A stretch of 6,308 bases of DNA from Geobacter sp. GTDB taxonomy: Bacteria; Desulfobacterota; Desulfuromonadia; Geobacterales; Pseudopelobacteraceae. The translations under genes and the position numbers were made by a program. Below are positions 6,239 through 6,308 of this stretch, in pieces (the stretch's first letter is position 1; each line of letters opens with the position of its first letter). The DNA is taken from the NCBI GenBank assembly GCA_027346925.1, contig DAIERH010000140.1:1-6308 (forward strand), read 5' to 3'. The notes below the pieces were generated by a model that worked only from the letters and a program-made list of their open reading frames with translations, did no database searches and was not told the origin of the DNA.

Positions 6239-6308
6239 ATGATTCGGAAAATTGTTGGTCGCTTTTTGTTCGCAGCGCTGGTCGTCGCCGGCAGCGGAGG
6301 ATGCGGTG
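6239..6308 (+). CDS. Start of a probable exported lipoprotein or secreted protein (3' partial), function unknown
   Basis: Only 23 codons are visible before the window ends. The product begins MIRKIVGRFLFAALVVAG: a basic start followed by a hydrophobic core, then SGGCG. The Cys at residue 22 preceded by Ser-Gly-Gly (19-21) resembles a lipobox, but Ser at -3 is a poor match to the usual Leu, so ordinary cleavage near the glycines is an alternative. A good Shine-Dalgarno precedes it and the gap to pilQ is 35 bases, so it is probably in the same operon and may encode an envelope protein associated with the pilus. I do not recognise a family from this fragment. Confidence 0.65.
   Translation, partial: MIRKIVGRFLFAALVVAGSGGCG

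Overview
The window carries the core of a type IV pilus (T4P) machine: a complete pilMNOPQ operon on the + strand. It builds the inner-membrane alignment complex (PilM, PilN, PilO, PilP) and the outer-membrane secretin (PilQ). The gene order, the roughly 55-60% GC coding style, the three AMIN-like domains in PilQ and the minor-pilin-like gene end just upstream suggest a Geobacter-like member of the Desulfuromonadia (formerly Deltaproteobacteria). That placement is inferred from family resemblance, not from a search.

Layout: positions 1-114 are the last 37 codons of an upstream gene that looks like a PilX-type minor pilin. Next comes an AT-rich spacer (115-332) with a plausible weak intrinsic terminator (211-240), a near-palindrome (253-266), a TTGACA promoter candidate (270-297) and a second near-palindrome (309-322). 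A 66-residue Cro/C1-type helix-turn-helix protein (333-533) follows, and pilM starts only 18 bases after it. From pilM to pilQ the genes are tightly packed: pilM/pilN overlap by 4 bases, pilN-pilO are 29 bases apart, pilO/pilP overlap by 26 bases, and pilP-pilQ have a 10-base gap in which the pilP stop codon is part of the pilQ ribosome binding site. After pilQ, 35 bases with no terminator lead to a Shine-Dalgarno sequence and the start of a probable exported lipoprotein cut off by the window end.

How the genes work together (established for the families): cytoplasmic actin-like PilM binds the short N-terminal tail of PilN. PilN and PilO are bitopic inner-membrane proteins whose coiled coils and ferredoxin-like domains pair in the periplasm. 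PilP, a lipoprotein, binds PilN/PilO through its N-terminal region and the secretin through its C-terminal beta domain. PilQ forms the gated outer-membrane pore and is anchored to peptidoglycan by its AMIN domains. The upstream minor-pilin-like gene would supply the pilus tip or initiation complex.

The system is well known. The least ordinary parts are the small DNA-binding protein encoded as apparent first gene of the operon, the palindromic DNA in front of it, and the long PilQ N-terminal region. I see no RNA genes, mobile elements, CRISPR arrays or phage genes.
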